Positions 42,036 to 52,219 are shown, counted from the first letter of the stretch. The stretch: 64,000 nt of DNA from Listeria monocytogenes (GCF_900187225.1 NZ_LT906436.1:1550001-1614000); one strand, 5' to 3'. Translations and numbers: made by a program. Notes: a model not told the origin generated them from the letters alone.

Positions 42036-43247
42036 TTAAAATAAATCAGCGAACTCATCTTTCACTTGCGCAGTTTCCGCTACATTTACAGAAATGGTTT
42101 CGATGTTATCTAAAGCTTTTGCAATTAGCGCATCGAAATCTGTGAAGCTTTCGTAATGCTCGATTTTATCTAGTTTTGGTTTTGTTTTTGGAGATGGTGG
42201 CGTGAAAATGGTACAGCAATCTTCAAATGGTTGTACTGATAAGTTATACGTATCAATCTTTTGTGCGATTTGAATAATTTCATTTTTATCCATGGATACG
42301 ACTGGACGAATGATTGGTGTCGCTGTTACAGCATTAATTGCTAGCATACTTTCCAACGTTTGGCTTGCAACTTGCCCCAAGCTTTCGCCATTCACAATCG
42401 CTAAACCATTTCTCTTGCGACGAAGTTCATCCGTAATTCGGAGCATCATTCGACGAGTTACAGTCATAATCACACTTTCAGGAATTTGTTGTTTGATAAC
42501 TTCTTGAATCTCTGTGAACGGGACAATATGCATTTGTACTTGTCCACTGTATTTAGCCAATTTTGCAGCTAGATCAATCGCTTTTTGTTTCGCTTGTTCA
42601 CTTGTATACGGTGGGCTGTGGAAATGAACTGCTTCAATTTCTACGCCACGTTTTTGGGCTAAATAGCCGGCAACGGGACTATCAATACCTCCAGAAAGCA
42701 TTAACATTGCACGACCTGATGATCCTACCGGCAGACCAGCTGCACCAAGAATTGTTCGGCATGATAAAAATACGCCTTCTTTACGCACATCAATGGTTAG
42801 TTTTACATCCGGATTTTTAACATTGACCGTTAAATCTTCCATATTTTGTAATACATAAGCACCGATTTCCTGGTTAATTTCATTAGAATCAAGTGGAAAC
42901 TCGCGGTGGCTTCGTCTTGCTGCGACTTTAAATGTTCCGTTCTCCTCATGCGCATCTTGTACTAAGGCAAGTGCAGCAGCTTTTACTTCCTCTACATCTA
43001 AATTGACGCGAACAGCTGGACTAAAGGATTGGATTCCGAAAATCGGTTTTAAACGTTCTTCTGCGAGCTGATAATCTGCTCCATTTAAAATAATATACAT
43101 TCGGTCACGTTCTCCATGAATGCGAACTTCCGGCAAATCCGTCATTGCGCGTTTTACATTCTGCGCCAACTTCGTCACAAATTGTTTTCTGTTTTTTCCT
43201 TTTGTAGATAACTCTCCGTATCTAATTAACATACGATCAAATTCCAA
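42036..43247 (-). CDS. thiI: tRNA 4-thiouridine synthetase ThiI
   Basis: Adenylates and thiolates U8 of tRNA. It has 403 residues: an N-terminal ferredoxin-like and THUMP domain (about 1-165) and a PP-loop ATPase with SGGIDS at 185-190. The C-terminal rhodanese domain of E. coli ThiI is absent, usual in Firmicutes, so sulfur probably comes directly from the neighbouring cysteine desulfurase, whose stop lies two bases upstream. Confidence 0.94.
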   Translation of the reverse strand: MEFDRMLIRYGELSTKGKNRKQFVTKLAQNVKRAMTDLPEVRIHGERDRMYIILNGADYQLAEERLKPIFGIQSFSPAVRVNLDVEEVKAAALALVQDAHEENGTFKVAARRSHREFPLDSNEINQEIGAYVLQNMEDLTVNVKNPDVKLTIDVRKEGVFLSCRTILGAAGLPVGSSGRAMLMLSGGIDSPVAGYLAQKRGVEIEAVHFHSPPYTSEQAKQKAIDLAAKLAKYSGQVQMHIVPFTEIQEVIKQQIPESVIMTVTRRMMLRITDELRRKRNGLAIVNGESLGQVASQTLESMLAINAVTATPIIRPVVSMDKNEIIQIAQKIDTYNLSVQPFEDCCTIFTPPSPKTKPKLDKIEHYESFTDFDALIAKALDNIETISVNVAETAQVKDEFADLF

Positions 43248-43248
43248 T

Positions 43249-44388
43249 TTATTTCACCACTTTATTTAGATTTTCAATGATTTCTTGCAGTTTTTGAATA
43301 AAAATTTTCGCTTCGGATAAACGATTTTCATACGATAAGCTAACACGTACTGCTCCCGTCGCTTCTTCGTCCGTCACACCCATCGCTTTTAACGTGCTGC
43401 TTGCTAGTTTTTGCTTAGAAGAACACGCACTTGTTGTGGAAATGTAAATATCTTCTTTTTCTAAAGCATGTACTAAAATTTCACCGCGATGCCCTTTTGC
43501 TGAAAAACATACGATATGCGGAGCCGCCACACTTTGCTTCGTATGAACTGTCATATCAGACATTTGCGCAATTTTCGTTAGTAAGTAATCGCGAATCTCA
43601 ATTAACGCTTCTTTTCGTGGCTCATTTTCTAATGTTAGTCGTAAAGCTTTTGCAAGCGCAACATTACCAGCCAAATTTTCCGTTCCACTGCGGTAGCCCA
43701 TTTCCTGCCCACCACCAAGAATTTCTGGATGTAAATGAACATTTTTTCGTTTGAAAAGTATCCCTGTGCCGCGTAGAGCATGAAATTTATGCCCTGAAAA
43801 AGTGAGCAAATCAATACTATTCGCATCAAGAGTAAGCGGAATTTTTCCAATAGCTTGAACAAAATCCACATGAAAGAAAGTATTTTCAAGTACGCTTAGC
43901 ATTTCGCCAATTTCTTGCAACGGCTGGATACTTCCCACCTCATTATTCACACCCATAATAGATACTAAAATCGTTTCATCTGTGAGTGCAGCTTTTAACT
44001 CCTCTAGCTTGATGACACCGTTTTTATCTACTGGTAAATACTTGACTGTAAAACCTTCTTGCTCAAGTTCTTCCATTACTACGCGAACAGAAGGATGCTC
44101 AATGCTAGAAGTAATAATATGTTTCCCACGATTTTGGTAACTATAAACAAGCCCTTTAATCGCCAAATTATTCCCCTCTGTGCCACCAGATGTAAAAATG
44201 ATTTCTTCTGGCAAAGCACTCATCATCGCAGCGATTTGTTTTCTTGATGCATCAAGCAGCTCTTTCGATTTAGCACCAAAACGATGAAGCGAAGAAGGAT
44301 TAGCAAAATAATTACTCGCTACCTTTGTATATGTTTCAAGTACGGCCGCATTTGGCTTTGTTGTCGCACTATTATCGAAATAAATCAT
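43249..44388 (-). CDS. Cysteine desulfurase (NifS/IscS-like, ThiI partner)
   Basis: PLP enzyme mobilising sulfur from cysteine. It has 379 residues from ATG 44388 (MIYFDNSATTKPN). PLP lysine in TFSGHKFHALRGTG, catalytic loop cysteine in STTSACSSKQKLASS. Immediately precedes thiI; the same pair (nifZ-thiI) occurs in B. subtilis, where it serves tRNA s4U synthesis. The open frame runs 63 bases further upstream without family support. Confidence 0.93.
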   Translation of the reverse strand: MIYFDNSATTKPNAAVLETYTKVASNYFANPSSLHRFGAKSKELLDASRKQIAAMMSALPEEIIFTSGGTEGNNLAIKGLVYSYQNRGKHIITSSIEHPSVRVVMEELEQEGFTVKYLPVDKNGVIKLEELKAALTDETILVSIMGVNNEVGSIQPLQEIGEMLSVLENTFFHVDFVQAIGKIPLTLDANSIDLLTFSGHKFHALRGTGILFKRKNVHLHPEILGGGQEMGYRSGTENLAGNVALAKALRLTLENEPRKEALIEIRDYLLTKIAQMSDMTVHTKQSVAAPHIVCFSAKGHRGEILVHALEKEDIYISTTSACSSKQKLASSTLKAMGVTDEEATGAVRVSLSYENRLSEAKIFIQKLQEIIENLNKVVK

Positions 44389-44464
44389 AAAACCAACATT
44401 CTCCTCCCAATATTCCACTCTCCATTTTATCATAATTCCAATACTTTCCAACTACTATTTTCAT

Positions 44465-44508
44465 AAAAAAACAGGATTCCTATTATAATAATAGAAATAC
44501 CTGTTTTT
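44465..44508 (-). terminator. Intrinsic terminator after ezrA
   Basis: Long imperfect stem AAAACAGG...CCTGTTTT around an ATTATTATAATAG loop region, ending in seven T on the minus strand. Confidence 0.75.
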
Positions 44509-44514
44509 ACGTTT

Positions 44515-46230
44515 TTATTCAATATCGTCGACGCTTACTTTTGATTCATAAGCTTTTTCGACTTTTTTAAATGCGCCTGTTTCCACTTTTTCAAGTGCGG
44601 TTACAGCAATTTCTAATGCTTTTTTATACTGATAATCGTTGTAGAAATGGTTTTCTGCTTGTACGAGTTCATCTGCAAGTTCTTTGTTACGCAAACGATA
44701 GCGGTTAGCATATTGGATAACATGCTCAACTAAGCGAACATTCTCCATCATTTCCTCGGCTTTTTCAGTTAAATGAGTTAAATCTTCTTCTGCAATACGC
44801 CAATCTTGGCTCACTGCTTTCATATTTAGCGGTTTTTCTTCTAAACGTTTCTCAAGCGCATCAATGGATTCACCCATATGTTCTCGTAGTGATAAATACT
44901 CTTCTGGAAGACCTGGTAAACGCTCTCGTTCCATTTTGCGATCTAGTGTAATAATTGCACGACGCATCCGTTCAGCATCATCACGCGCCTCTAGTTCATC
45001 TTTACGCAAGGAACGCAATTCTTCAGCGAATTTGTCCTGCTCAGTGCTAATCGTAATAAGTGCTGCATCAATTTCCTTCAATGTATCTTGCGCTGCCGAG
45101 TAGGCAATCTCACCACTAGCAATTAGAGCAGTTAATTGTTCAAAGTTTTCTTTTGCTTCACTCAATTTAGCGCTCGTTTTTAAATAAACCGCTAGATCAT
45201 CTTCAGCAACATGATAGGTTTGTTTTACTTCTGTAATTTGTTCAGCAAGTGCATCTGAAACTGCATTTTGGCGTTGTAATTTGTCAGAAGTTGGGCTATG
45301 ATTTTCTTTCACGAAATGACGAGCTTCTGCTTCGTGTTCAAGCGTATCATAAAACAAATCGATTTCATTATGTAATTCTTCTACTCCTTGTTCCGCTTCA
45401 TCTAAATCAAGATTAATTACATTTTTTTTCATTTTATCAATTTGATTTTTCATGCGAGAAATTTCTTTATCTAACTCCATTTGAGCTAAATAATAACCTT
45501 TTCTCACCATTTCTTCATAACCAGCACGAAGTTTAGTCATTTCTTCTGGCAAAATGGTATCTGTTTCATGCAGTAATGACGGGATTCGCTCCATTTGCGC
45601 TTCGATTACTTGCATTTCTTTTTGAACCACTATAACGATTTCTCGTGCCTCTAAATGATCACCTTGGTCAGTTAATGAATCATAGCTATTTAAGCTTTCT
45701 GACAGTTCACTTAGTTTTGTCTCAATATATGGTAATGTTTCTCCAAGTTTAAATCCCCTTGTCAAAACTTCTCGGCGCAACTCCGCAAATTTTTCTTTCG
45801 TGGCACGACTTTCTTTGGCATTTTTTTCTTCACTAATAAGTAGCTCTTTTAGTCCACCAAGAATTTGATCCATTTGCTTTTCAATTACAACGAGCATTTG
45901 CTCAATATCATTTTCAGCGTGTGTAGCAGAACGGAACTTGTAACGGTCCGTGTTCATCTCTGCTTCTAATAATACTTCTTCTAAATCAGGAAATAATCTA
46001 GTTTCAATTTCATCCCAGGACGAACGCCATGATTCAAAAAGCGCTTCTGTCTGACCTGTTAGTTTTAATTTTTTCACTTTTGAAAGTTCATCAATAACCG
46101 GCCGCTCTCTGAGTTTAATCTTTTTCTCTTCTAACTCGTTTATTCTTTGGTAATGTTTTCTTTTTAATATGTAGCCTGCACCAATGACTGCAATAACTAC
46201 GATAATAAAGCCGATTAACATGTAGTACAT
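44515..46230 (-). CDS. ezrA: Septation ring formation regulator EzrA
   Basis: Membrane-anchored, spectrin-like negative regulator of FtsZ ring position. It has 571 residues from ATG 46230, which follows GGGAGG. One N-terminal transmembrane helix (about 4-24), then a long all-helical coiled-coil cytoplasmic part. The longer open frame (46278) adds 16 residues without an RBS. Monocistronic. Confidence 0.96.
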   Translation of the reverse strand: MYYMLIGFIIVVIAVIGAGYILKRKHYQRINELEEKKIKLRERPVIDELSKVKKLKLTGQTEALFESWRSSWDEIETRLFPDLEEVLLEAEMNTDRYKFRSATHAENDIEQMLVVIEKQMDQILGGLKELLISEEKNAKESRATKEKFAELRREVLTRGFKLGETLPYIETKLSELSESLNSYDSLTDQGDHLEAREIVIVVQKEMQVIEAQMERIPSLLHETDTILPEEMTKLRAGYEEMVRKGYYLAQMELDKEISRMKNQIDKMKKNVINLDLDEAEQGVEELHNEIDLFYDTLEHEAEARHFVKENHSPTSDKLQRQNAVSDALAEQITEVKQTYHVAEDDLAVYLKTSAKLSEAKENFEQLTALIASGEIAYSAAQDTLKEIDAALITISTEQDKFAEELRSLRKDELEARDDAERMRRAIITLDRKMERERLPGLPEEYLSLREHMGESIDALEKRLEEKPLNMKAVSQDWRIAEEDLTHLTEKAEEMMENVRLVEHVIQYANRYRLRNKELADELVQAENHFYNDYQYKKALEIAVTALEKVETGAFKKVEKAYESKVSVDDIE

Positions 46231-46522
46231 CCAAAATCCTCCCATCAACGTTAACTTGTGAAAGAAAAACAGCCACACTCGTGCTGCTCATACATCTTTT
46301 CAATTATGTACATCTTTCCATATGTAGTATATTTTATTCCTCATTTTCAGTTCATTATACACATCTTTTATTTTACCACGATTTGCCTAGAATTACTTGC
46401 GTTTAGCGAAAAAAATTTTGAAGCAAGTAAAATCTATTCTATTACAAAACAAATTTCCCGAAATCCCTTGTCGTTCATGCTATACTAAAGACATTATTTG
46501 AAAAGAAATGTGGGGATAAAAA

Positions 46523-47011
46523 ATGATCGAAATCAAAAAAATGACCGGAACAAAAGAAGAAAATTATGCACTTGCCTTAAAACAAGTACAAGCAATGATT
46601 CACGGCGAACCAAATCTAATTGCGAATCTAAGTAATGTTTCTTCTATAATAAATCAAGCACTTTCTGATATTAATTGGGTTGGATTTTATTTACTTGAAA
46701 AAGAAACAAATCAATTAGTACTCGGCCCCTTCCAAGGTTTGCCTGCGTGCATTCGCATTCCACTAGGTAAAGGTGTGTGCGGTTCTGCTGCCTCAGATCA
46801 AAAAACATATATAGTAGAAAATGTGCACGATTTCCCTGGTCATATCGCCTGTGATGCGGCCTCTAACTCGGAAATCGTTCTACCCATTGTAAAAAATAAT
46901 CAGTTGCTTGGTGTGCTTGATATTGATAGTCCTCTTTTTAATCGTTTTGATGAAGTGGACCAGTTGTGGCTAGAAAAAATTCGTGATGCAATCGTTCAAG
47001 AAATCAATTGA
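46523..47011 (+). CDS. msrC: Free methionine-(R)-sulfoxide reductase (GAF domain)
   Basis: Reduces free Met-R-sulfoxide. It is a 162-residue single GAF domain. The three catalytic cysteines Cys76, Cys86 and Cys110 show exactly the spacing of the E. coli enzyme (84/94/118) in PACIRIPLGKGVCGSAA and HIACDAASNSEIV. Often annotated only as a GAF protein (YtsP). An extended -10 (TGCTATACT) lies upstream. The rpsD promoter -35 overlaps its stop codon. Confidence 0.92.
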   Translation: MIEIKKMTGTKEENYALALKQVQAMIHGEPNLIANLSNVSSIINQALSDINWVGFYLLEKETNQLVLGPFQGLPACIRIPLGKGVCGSAASDQKTYIVENVHDFPGHIACDAASNSEIVLPIVKNNQLLGVLDIDSPLFNRFDEVDQLWLEKIRDAIVQEIN

Positions 47012-47038
47012 CAAGCTACTACTAACTATACTATACTG
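47009..47038 (+). promoter_or_regulatory. Promoter for rpsD leader
   Basis: Perfect -35 TTGACA (47009-47014), 18-bp spacer, -10 TATACT (47033-47038). It overlaps the end of msrC. Confidence 0.8.
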
Positions 47039-47059
47039 GAAGATGTGTAAAATGCAGCT

Positions 47060-47222
47060 TGAGTAAAATGAATGAGTGTGTTGTTTACCCCCAGATTTAA
47101 TTCTGTGGTATATCGCGTAACCGGCGGCTGCTATGGTGATGGTATATGAAGGTAAACTGCCCTGATTTGGTTTTACGTCACGTTTGTTTTATACCAAAAA
47201 CAAATAAAAGGAGGAGTCTCTT
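47060..47222 (+). promoter_or_regulatory. Probable S4 (rpsD) autoregulatory leader
   Basis: About 180 bases of GC-richer, structured untranslated RNA between promoter and rpsD. GTTTACC near 47091-47097 is mirrored by GGTAAAC near 47152-47158, and GCGTAACCGGCGGCTGC lies in the middle, as in Firmicute S4 leaders. Free S4 would bind it to repress translation. Identification is by position and resemblance, not folding. Confidence 0.75.
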
Positions 47223-47825
47223 ATGGCTCGTTATACAGGTCCAAGCTGGAAAGTTTCCCGTCGTTTAGGAATTTCACTTTCTGGAACAGGTAAAGAATTA
47301 GAGCGTCGTCCGTATGCTCCAGGTCAACACGGCCCAACTCAACGTAAAAAAATCTCAGAATATGGTTTGCAACAAGCTGAAAAGCAAAAATTGCGTCATA
47401 TGTATGGATTAACTGAACGTCAATTCAAAAACACGTTCAACAAAGCTGGTAAATTACAAGGTAAACATGGTGAGAACTTCATGATCTTACTAGAACAACG
47501 CCTTGATAACATCGTTTACCGTCTTGGTCTTGCTCGCACTCGTCGTGCAGCTCGTCAACTCGTAAACCATGGCCACATCACTGTAGATGGCAAACGCGTA
47601 GATATCCCTTCTTACCAAGTATCTGTTGGTCAAGTGATTTCTGTTCGTGAAAAATCTGCTAAAAACTCTGCAATCGCTGAAAGCTTAGAAGTTTCAAGCT
47701 TCGTGCCTGAATACGTAACTTTCGATGCAGAAAAACTAACTGGTTCTCTTAACCGTCTACCAGAACGTTCTGAACTTGCTGCTGAAATCAACGAAGCATT
47801 TATCGTAGAATTCTACAGCCGTTAA
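47223..47825 (+). CDS. rpsD: 30S ribosomal protein S4
   Basis: Primary 16S rRNA-binding protein nucleating 30S assembly. It has 200 residues: N-terminal [14 protein letters not shown], then an S4 RNA-binding domain (about 91-155, [27 protein letters not shown]). It lacks the N-terminal zinc cysteines of some S4 forms. RBS GGAGGAG. Stand-alone gene with a UUCG-capped terminator. Confidence 0.98.
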   Translation: MARYTGPSWKVSRRLGISLSGTGKELERRPYAPGQHGPTQRKKISEYGLQQAEKQKLRHMYGLTERQFKNTFNKAGKLQGKHGENFMILLEQRLDNIVYRLGLARTRRAARQLVNHGHITVDGKRVDIPSYQVSVGQVISVREKSAKNSAIAESLEVSSFVPEYVTFDAEKLTGSLNRLPERSELAAEINEAFIVEFYSR

Positions 47826-47902
47826 TTAGAGCTAAAAACCTTACAATACATAACTTCGGTTGTGGTTGTAAGGTTTTTTTATGCATAAAAAAGCACTCGT
47901 CT
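47821..47902 (+). repeat. Direct repeat copy 1 (rpsD terminator region)
   Basis: 82 bp from the rpsD stop through its terminator and on to AAAAAAGCACTCGTCT. It matches 49292-49374 with six substitutions and one indel. The last part is the left arm of the tyrS terminator but has no right arm here. Confidence 0.9.
47834..47881 (+). terminator. rpsD: rpsD terminator with UUCG loop
   Basis: AACCTTACAA pairs with TTGTAAGGTT, with an upper stem CATAAC-TTCG-GTTGTG, then seven T. Confidence 0.92.
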
Positions 47903-47908
47903 AAAAAA

Positions 47909-47978
47909 TATTGAATAGAACTATAACCAAATTTCTGTTATGAACAGAAGAGTACTGTTGTTTAATATGCATTCAATA
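47909..47978 (+). repeat. Nested inverted repeats at left end of accessory segment
   Basis: Outer perfect arms TATTGAAT / ATTCAATA (47909-47916, 47971-47978) enclose TTCTGTT-ATG-AACAGAA (47933-47949); TTTTTT follows. It could be a small structured RNA, a terminator, or an old element end. No gene assigned. The rest of 47826-48100 holds only terminators. Confidence 0.5.
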
Positions 47979-48017
47979 CTTTTTTCTATATTCATCCTCA
48001 TATTTGGCCAATTAAAA

Positions 48018-48060
48018 TACGCCTCTAAAGTTAGATTAAAAATCTAGATTTAGAGGCGTA
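48018..48060 (-). terminator. Terminator after the 66-residue membrane protein gene
   Basis: Perfect 12-bp arms TACGCCTCTAAA / TTTAGAGGCGTA with an inner imperfect hairpin; AT-rich run-off on the minus strand. Confidence 0.75.
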
Positions 48061-48100
48061 CTAAAAATTGGGTGTTCTTTCTCGTATTATCAATTACGCT

Positions 48101-48301
48101 TTAGTTTGTACTACGACGCTTTAGCAACTTCACTAACAAAATAATAATAAGTATAGGCGCGAGTACAATTATAGTTTGCACTGCACCTAATAGCAGAGCT
48201 CCAATAATAGTTGATATATTCACATCACTAATTAGCATAATATCCATAAAGCTAAGCATTATAAAAAGTAACATAGCTACAATTAAAATAGTTTTTTTCA
48301 T
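48101..48301 (-). CDS. Small two-helix membrane protein, unknown
   Basis: 66 residues, not recognised. Two hydrophobic helices (about 4-25 and 30-58), a polar gap ISDVNIS, and a basic C-terminus KLLKRRSTN, suggesting a cytoplasmic tail. A good RBS (AGGAAGGA) precedes the ATG. It starts 26 bases after the putative secreted-protein gene, with a shared terminator, so the two form a small operon. A protective or accessory role for the secreted partner is a guess from layout only. Confidence 0.7.
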   Translation of the reverse strand: MKKTILIVAMLLFIMLSFMDIMLISDVNISTIIGALLLGAVQTIIVLAPILIIILLVKLLKRRSTN

Positions 48302-48327
48302 TAATTTGTCCTTCCTCTCCTACGCAC

Positions 48328-49199
48328 TTATCGAACTACAGATGACTTACTCACCTTGCCCAAATGATTACATTCCAGATTTACTCGAATATATTTCTCC
48401 TCCACTACAAGTCCATTTCCTTTATATGTTAAGCCCGATTTAGCGGTAGCTTGTTGATATACTACCCTTTTCTTGATACTCGGTTTTTGTACACCATTTT
48501 TTTTATTATGCACCGACCAAACAACACCAGAAATACCATTCACTTTAACATAGTTCTCTGTAGTTTGTGCAGTCACCTTAGCACCATTATAAGTGAACTT
48601 GGCGCCAATACCAGCAGTGAACAGTTTATTACCTGAAACCTTAGCATACACAGTACGTGTATGTCGAGCAGATACTGTTTTTGACGCAGCAGCATATACT
48701 TTCTGACCAAACAAAACTGTTTCACCAAACTCTTTAATACTTGAAATAATAGATTCATTTGAATCTTCTTCTCTTAATAACTTTTCCTCTTCTGAAGTCG
48801 CTTCGTTCTCATTTGACATTTCAGTTGTGTCTAGCATAACTTCTGTATCAGTAAAAATCAATTGTGTTTCATCATTGATAATATATGTATCAATAAATTC
48901 TGTTGAATCCTCAGAATTACCTATCTTATTAGCAATAGCATTATCATTATCGGCTAAATACTCCTTAACAATCTTTTCCTCATTATCATCCGCATTTCTC
49001 AGTTTCTCAACTAGCTGTTTCTGATATGCTAACTCTTCCTTTATTTCTTTTTTAGTAAGATTCAACTCACCACCACCGGCAGACACTGTTACAGGTACAT
49101 CAATCACTTCTGCTTCGACTACTATAGGTGATACTCCTAATAATACTATGGCTATACCATAGCCCCGATAGCAACTTTTTTTAATTTAATCTTGTTCAT
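48328..49199 (-). pseudogene. Putative secreted protein gene with frameshift in the signal peptide
   Basis: A start with good RBS (GGGAGA, 49207-49212) at 49199 encodes MNKIKLKKVAIGAMV then TAG (49152). The -1 frame then reads GIAIVLLGVSPIVVEAEV, a typical signal-peptide core, and stays open for 259 more codons to 48328. One extra base, for instance in the A7 run (49176-49182) or G4 run (49163-49166), would restore a full secretory protein. The mature part has an acidic, charged N-terminal half (about 1-130) and a basic C-terminal half rich in Val, Lys and Tyr ending in NLECNHLGKVSKSSVV. Family not recognised. Without the frameshift only a GTG start at 49107, lacking RBS and signal, remains. 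Confidence 0.75.
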
Positions 49200-49240
49200 A
49201 ATACCATCTCCCTTTTTATTATATTATTTATATACCTCTT

Positions 49241-49269
49241 ATATTACATTAATGACAAAAAAGTTACAA
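49241..49269 (-). promoter_or_regulatory. Promoter of the accessory operon
   Basis: TTGTAA (49264-49269), 17-bp spacer, TAATAT (49241-49246), about 42 bp upstream of the ATG at 49199. Confidence 0.6.
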
Positions 49270-49291
49270 GACGTTTAAATAAAATTGTTAA

Positions 49292-49374
49292 GTTAATTAG
49301 AACTAAAAACCTTACAATTCATGACTTCGGTTGTGGTTGTAAGGTATTTTTATGCACAAAAAAAGCACTCGCCT
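49292..49374 (+). repeat. Direct repeat copy 2 (orphan rpsD terminator plus tyrS terminator arm)
   Basis: 83 bp matching 47821-47902. It includes a second UUCG hairpin (CATGAC-TTCG-GTTGTG, pairing kept by wobble) with no plus-strand gene ahead of it. Confidence 0.9.
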
Positions 49375-49392
49375 TTAAAAACGAGTGCTTTT
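49358..49392 (-). terminator. Intrinsic terminator after tyrS
   Basis: AAAAGCACTCG / CGAGTGCTTTT stem with a ten-base loop and T run on the minus strand. Confidence 0.9.
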
Positions 49393-49396
49393 CTTC

Positions 49397-50945
<1,549 letters not shown>

Positions 50946-50946
50946 A

Positions 50947-50976
50947 TTTATAACATACCGTTAAAAATGCTGTCAA
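50947..50976 (-). promoter_or_regulatory. Promoter for tyrS leader
   Basis: TTGACA (50971-50976), 18-bp spacer, TATAAA (50947-50952). The -35 begins one base after the ccpA stop, leaving no room for a ccpA terminator. Confidence 0.75.
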
Positions 50977-50977
50977 C

Positions 50978-51985
50978 TTATTTTTTTTCTTTAGTCGTAC
51001 CACGTAGTTTTTCACTATGTGGTAAGATAACTGTTTTTTCATCTACTTCTTCACTCGTCATCAATTTTGTTAGTAGACGCATAGCCACAGCGCCGATATC
51101 GTATAAAGGTTGTACGATTGTCGAAAGTTGCGGGCGTGACATTAATGTTAATTTTGTATTGTTGCTTGTCATTACTTCTAAGTCTTCTGGGACTTTGATT
51201 CCAGCATCAAGCGCGGCATTCAAAATACCAATAGCTAGTTCGTCATCTGCAACTACAACTGCATTTGGTTTTTTAGACAAGGCACTTAATTCTGCCCAAA
51301 CTTTTACACCTGCATTGTAGTTATATTTCGCTTCAATAATGTAGTCTTCTTGATAAGCAATTCCAGCTTCTTCTAATGCTTCTTTGTACCCAGCTAATTT
51401 CATTTCGCGATTGACCGGCTCGTTTAGAGAGCCACTTACAAAAGCGATTTGCTTATGTCCATTATCTACAAAACGTTTCACTGCCTCTTTTGTTGCTTGT
51501 TTGTAATCGATGTTTACAGAAGCAAATTTGTTTTCCATATCAACGGCTCCTGCTAAAACTACTGGTGCTGGAGAACGGTCAAATTCTTCTTGTAATTGTT
51601 CTGAAATACGTTCGCCCATATAAATAATTCCGTCCACTTGTTTACCAAGAAGGGTATTAAGTACTTGAAGTTCTTTATCCTCATTTTCGTCCGAATTGCT
51701 AAGGATAATGTTGTATTTATACATTGTCGCAATATCTTCAATCCCACGAGCAAGTTCAGCATAAAACACGTTAGAAATATCTGGAATAATGACACCAACT
51801 GTAGTTGTACGCTTGCTCGCTAGACCTCTAGCTACAGCATTAGGACGATACCCTAATTGATTAATAACATCTAATACTTTTTTTCTTGTTACTGGTTTAA
51901 CATTCGGATTGCCATTCACTACCCGAGATACCGTTGCCATAGAAACGTTCGCTTCCCGTGCAACATCATAAATTGTTACATTCAT
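50978..51985 (-). CDS. ccpA: Catabolite control protein A
   Basis: LacI-family master regulator of carbon catabolite control; with HPr-Ser46-P binds cre sites. It has 335 residues: N-terminal HTH and hinge ([23 protein letters not shown] at 3-25, then [15 protein letters not shown]), followed by a periplasmic-binding-protein-like core (60-330). RBS GGAGAG. It has a promoter with a cre site just downstream, suggesting autoregulation. No terminator is seen before the tyrS promoter. Confidence 0.97.
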   Translation of the reverse strand: MNVTIYDVAREANVSMATVSRVVNGNPNVKPVTRKKVLDVINQLGYRPNAVARGLASKRTTTVGVIIPDISNVFYAELARGIEDIATMYKYNIILSNSDENEDKELQVLNTLLGKQVDGIIYMGERISEQLQEEFDRSPAPVVLAGAVDMENKFASVNIDYKQATKEAVKRFVDNGHKQIAFVSGSLNEPVNREMKLAGYKEALEEAGIAYQEDYIIEAKYNYNAGVKVWAELSALSKKPNAVVVADDELAIGILNAALDAGIKVPEDLEVMTSNNTKLTLMSRPQLSTIVQPLYDIGAVAMRLLTKLMTSEEVDEKTVILPHSEKLRGTTKEKK

Positions 51986-52032
51986 CTCTATTCACTCTCC
52001 ATATTCATTATTTTAATGGCTCTACCTACCAT

Positions 52033-52046
52033 TGTAAACGTAAACA
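52033..52046. promoter_or_regulatory. cre site in ccpA 5' region
   Basis: TGTAAACGTAAACA matches the CcpA consensus TGWAANCGNTNWCA at every fixed position but one. It lies 48 bp upstream of the ccpA ATG and about 10-25 bp downstream of the predicted start point, a position suited to repression. Confidence 0.75.
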
Positions 52047-52062
52047 AACTAGCCTTCCTTTA

Positions 52063-52091
52063 ATAATACGACAACTTTTTTCGATATGCAA
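52063..52091 (-). promoter_or_regulatory. Promoter for ccpA
   Basis: TTGCAT (52086-52091), 17-bp spacer, TATTAT (52063-52068). Confidence 0.65.
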
Positions 52092-52185
52092 TTGTTTTTA
52101 CTCTTTATTTTCATTTATTTTCATATCAAAACGGCATTATTACCCGTAATTAAATGCCGATAGAATATGGATTGTTAATAGCAAA

Positions 52186-52216
52186 ACAAAAAACCTTGGA
52201 ATCCCAAGGTTTTTCG
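52186..52216 (-). terminator. Intrinsic terminator after aroA
   Basis: AAAAACCTTGG / CCAAGGTTTTT with GATT loop, then T-rich run on the minus strand. Confidence 0.88.
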
Positions 52217-52219
52217 ATG

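Noticed and set aside
49107-49199. Programmed ribosomal frameshift in the secreted-protein gene
   Set aside because: The A7 run gives some slip potential, but no stop-codon or pseudoknot arrangement typical of programmed shifting was seen; mutation, phase variation or sequencing error is simpler.
47821-49374. CRISPR or insertion-sequence reading of the two 82-bp repeats
   Set aside because: Only two copies, direct, 1.47 kb apart; no transposase, no terminal inverted repeats, and no spacer pattern.
50967-51320. 117-codon plus-strand open frame opposite the end of ccpA
   Set aside because: Overlaps ccpA codons and the tyrS promoter; no RBS or family resemblance.
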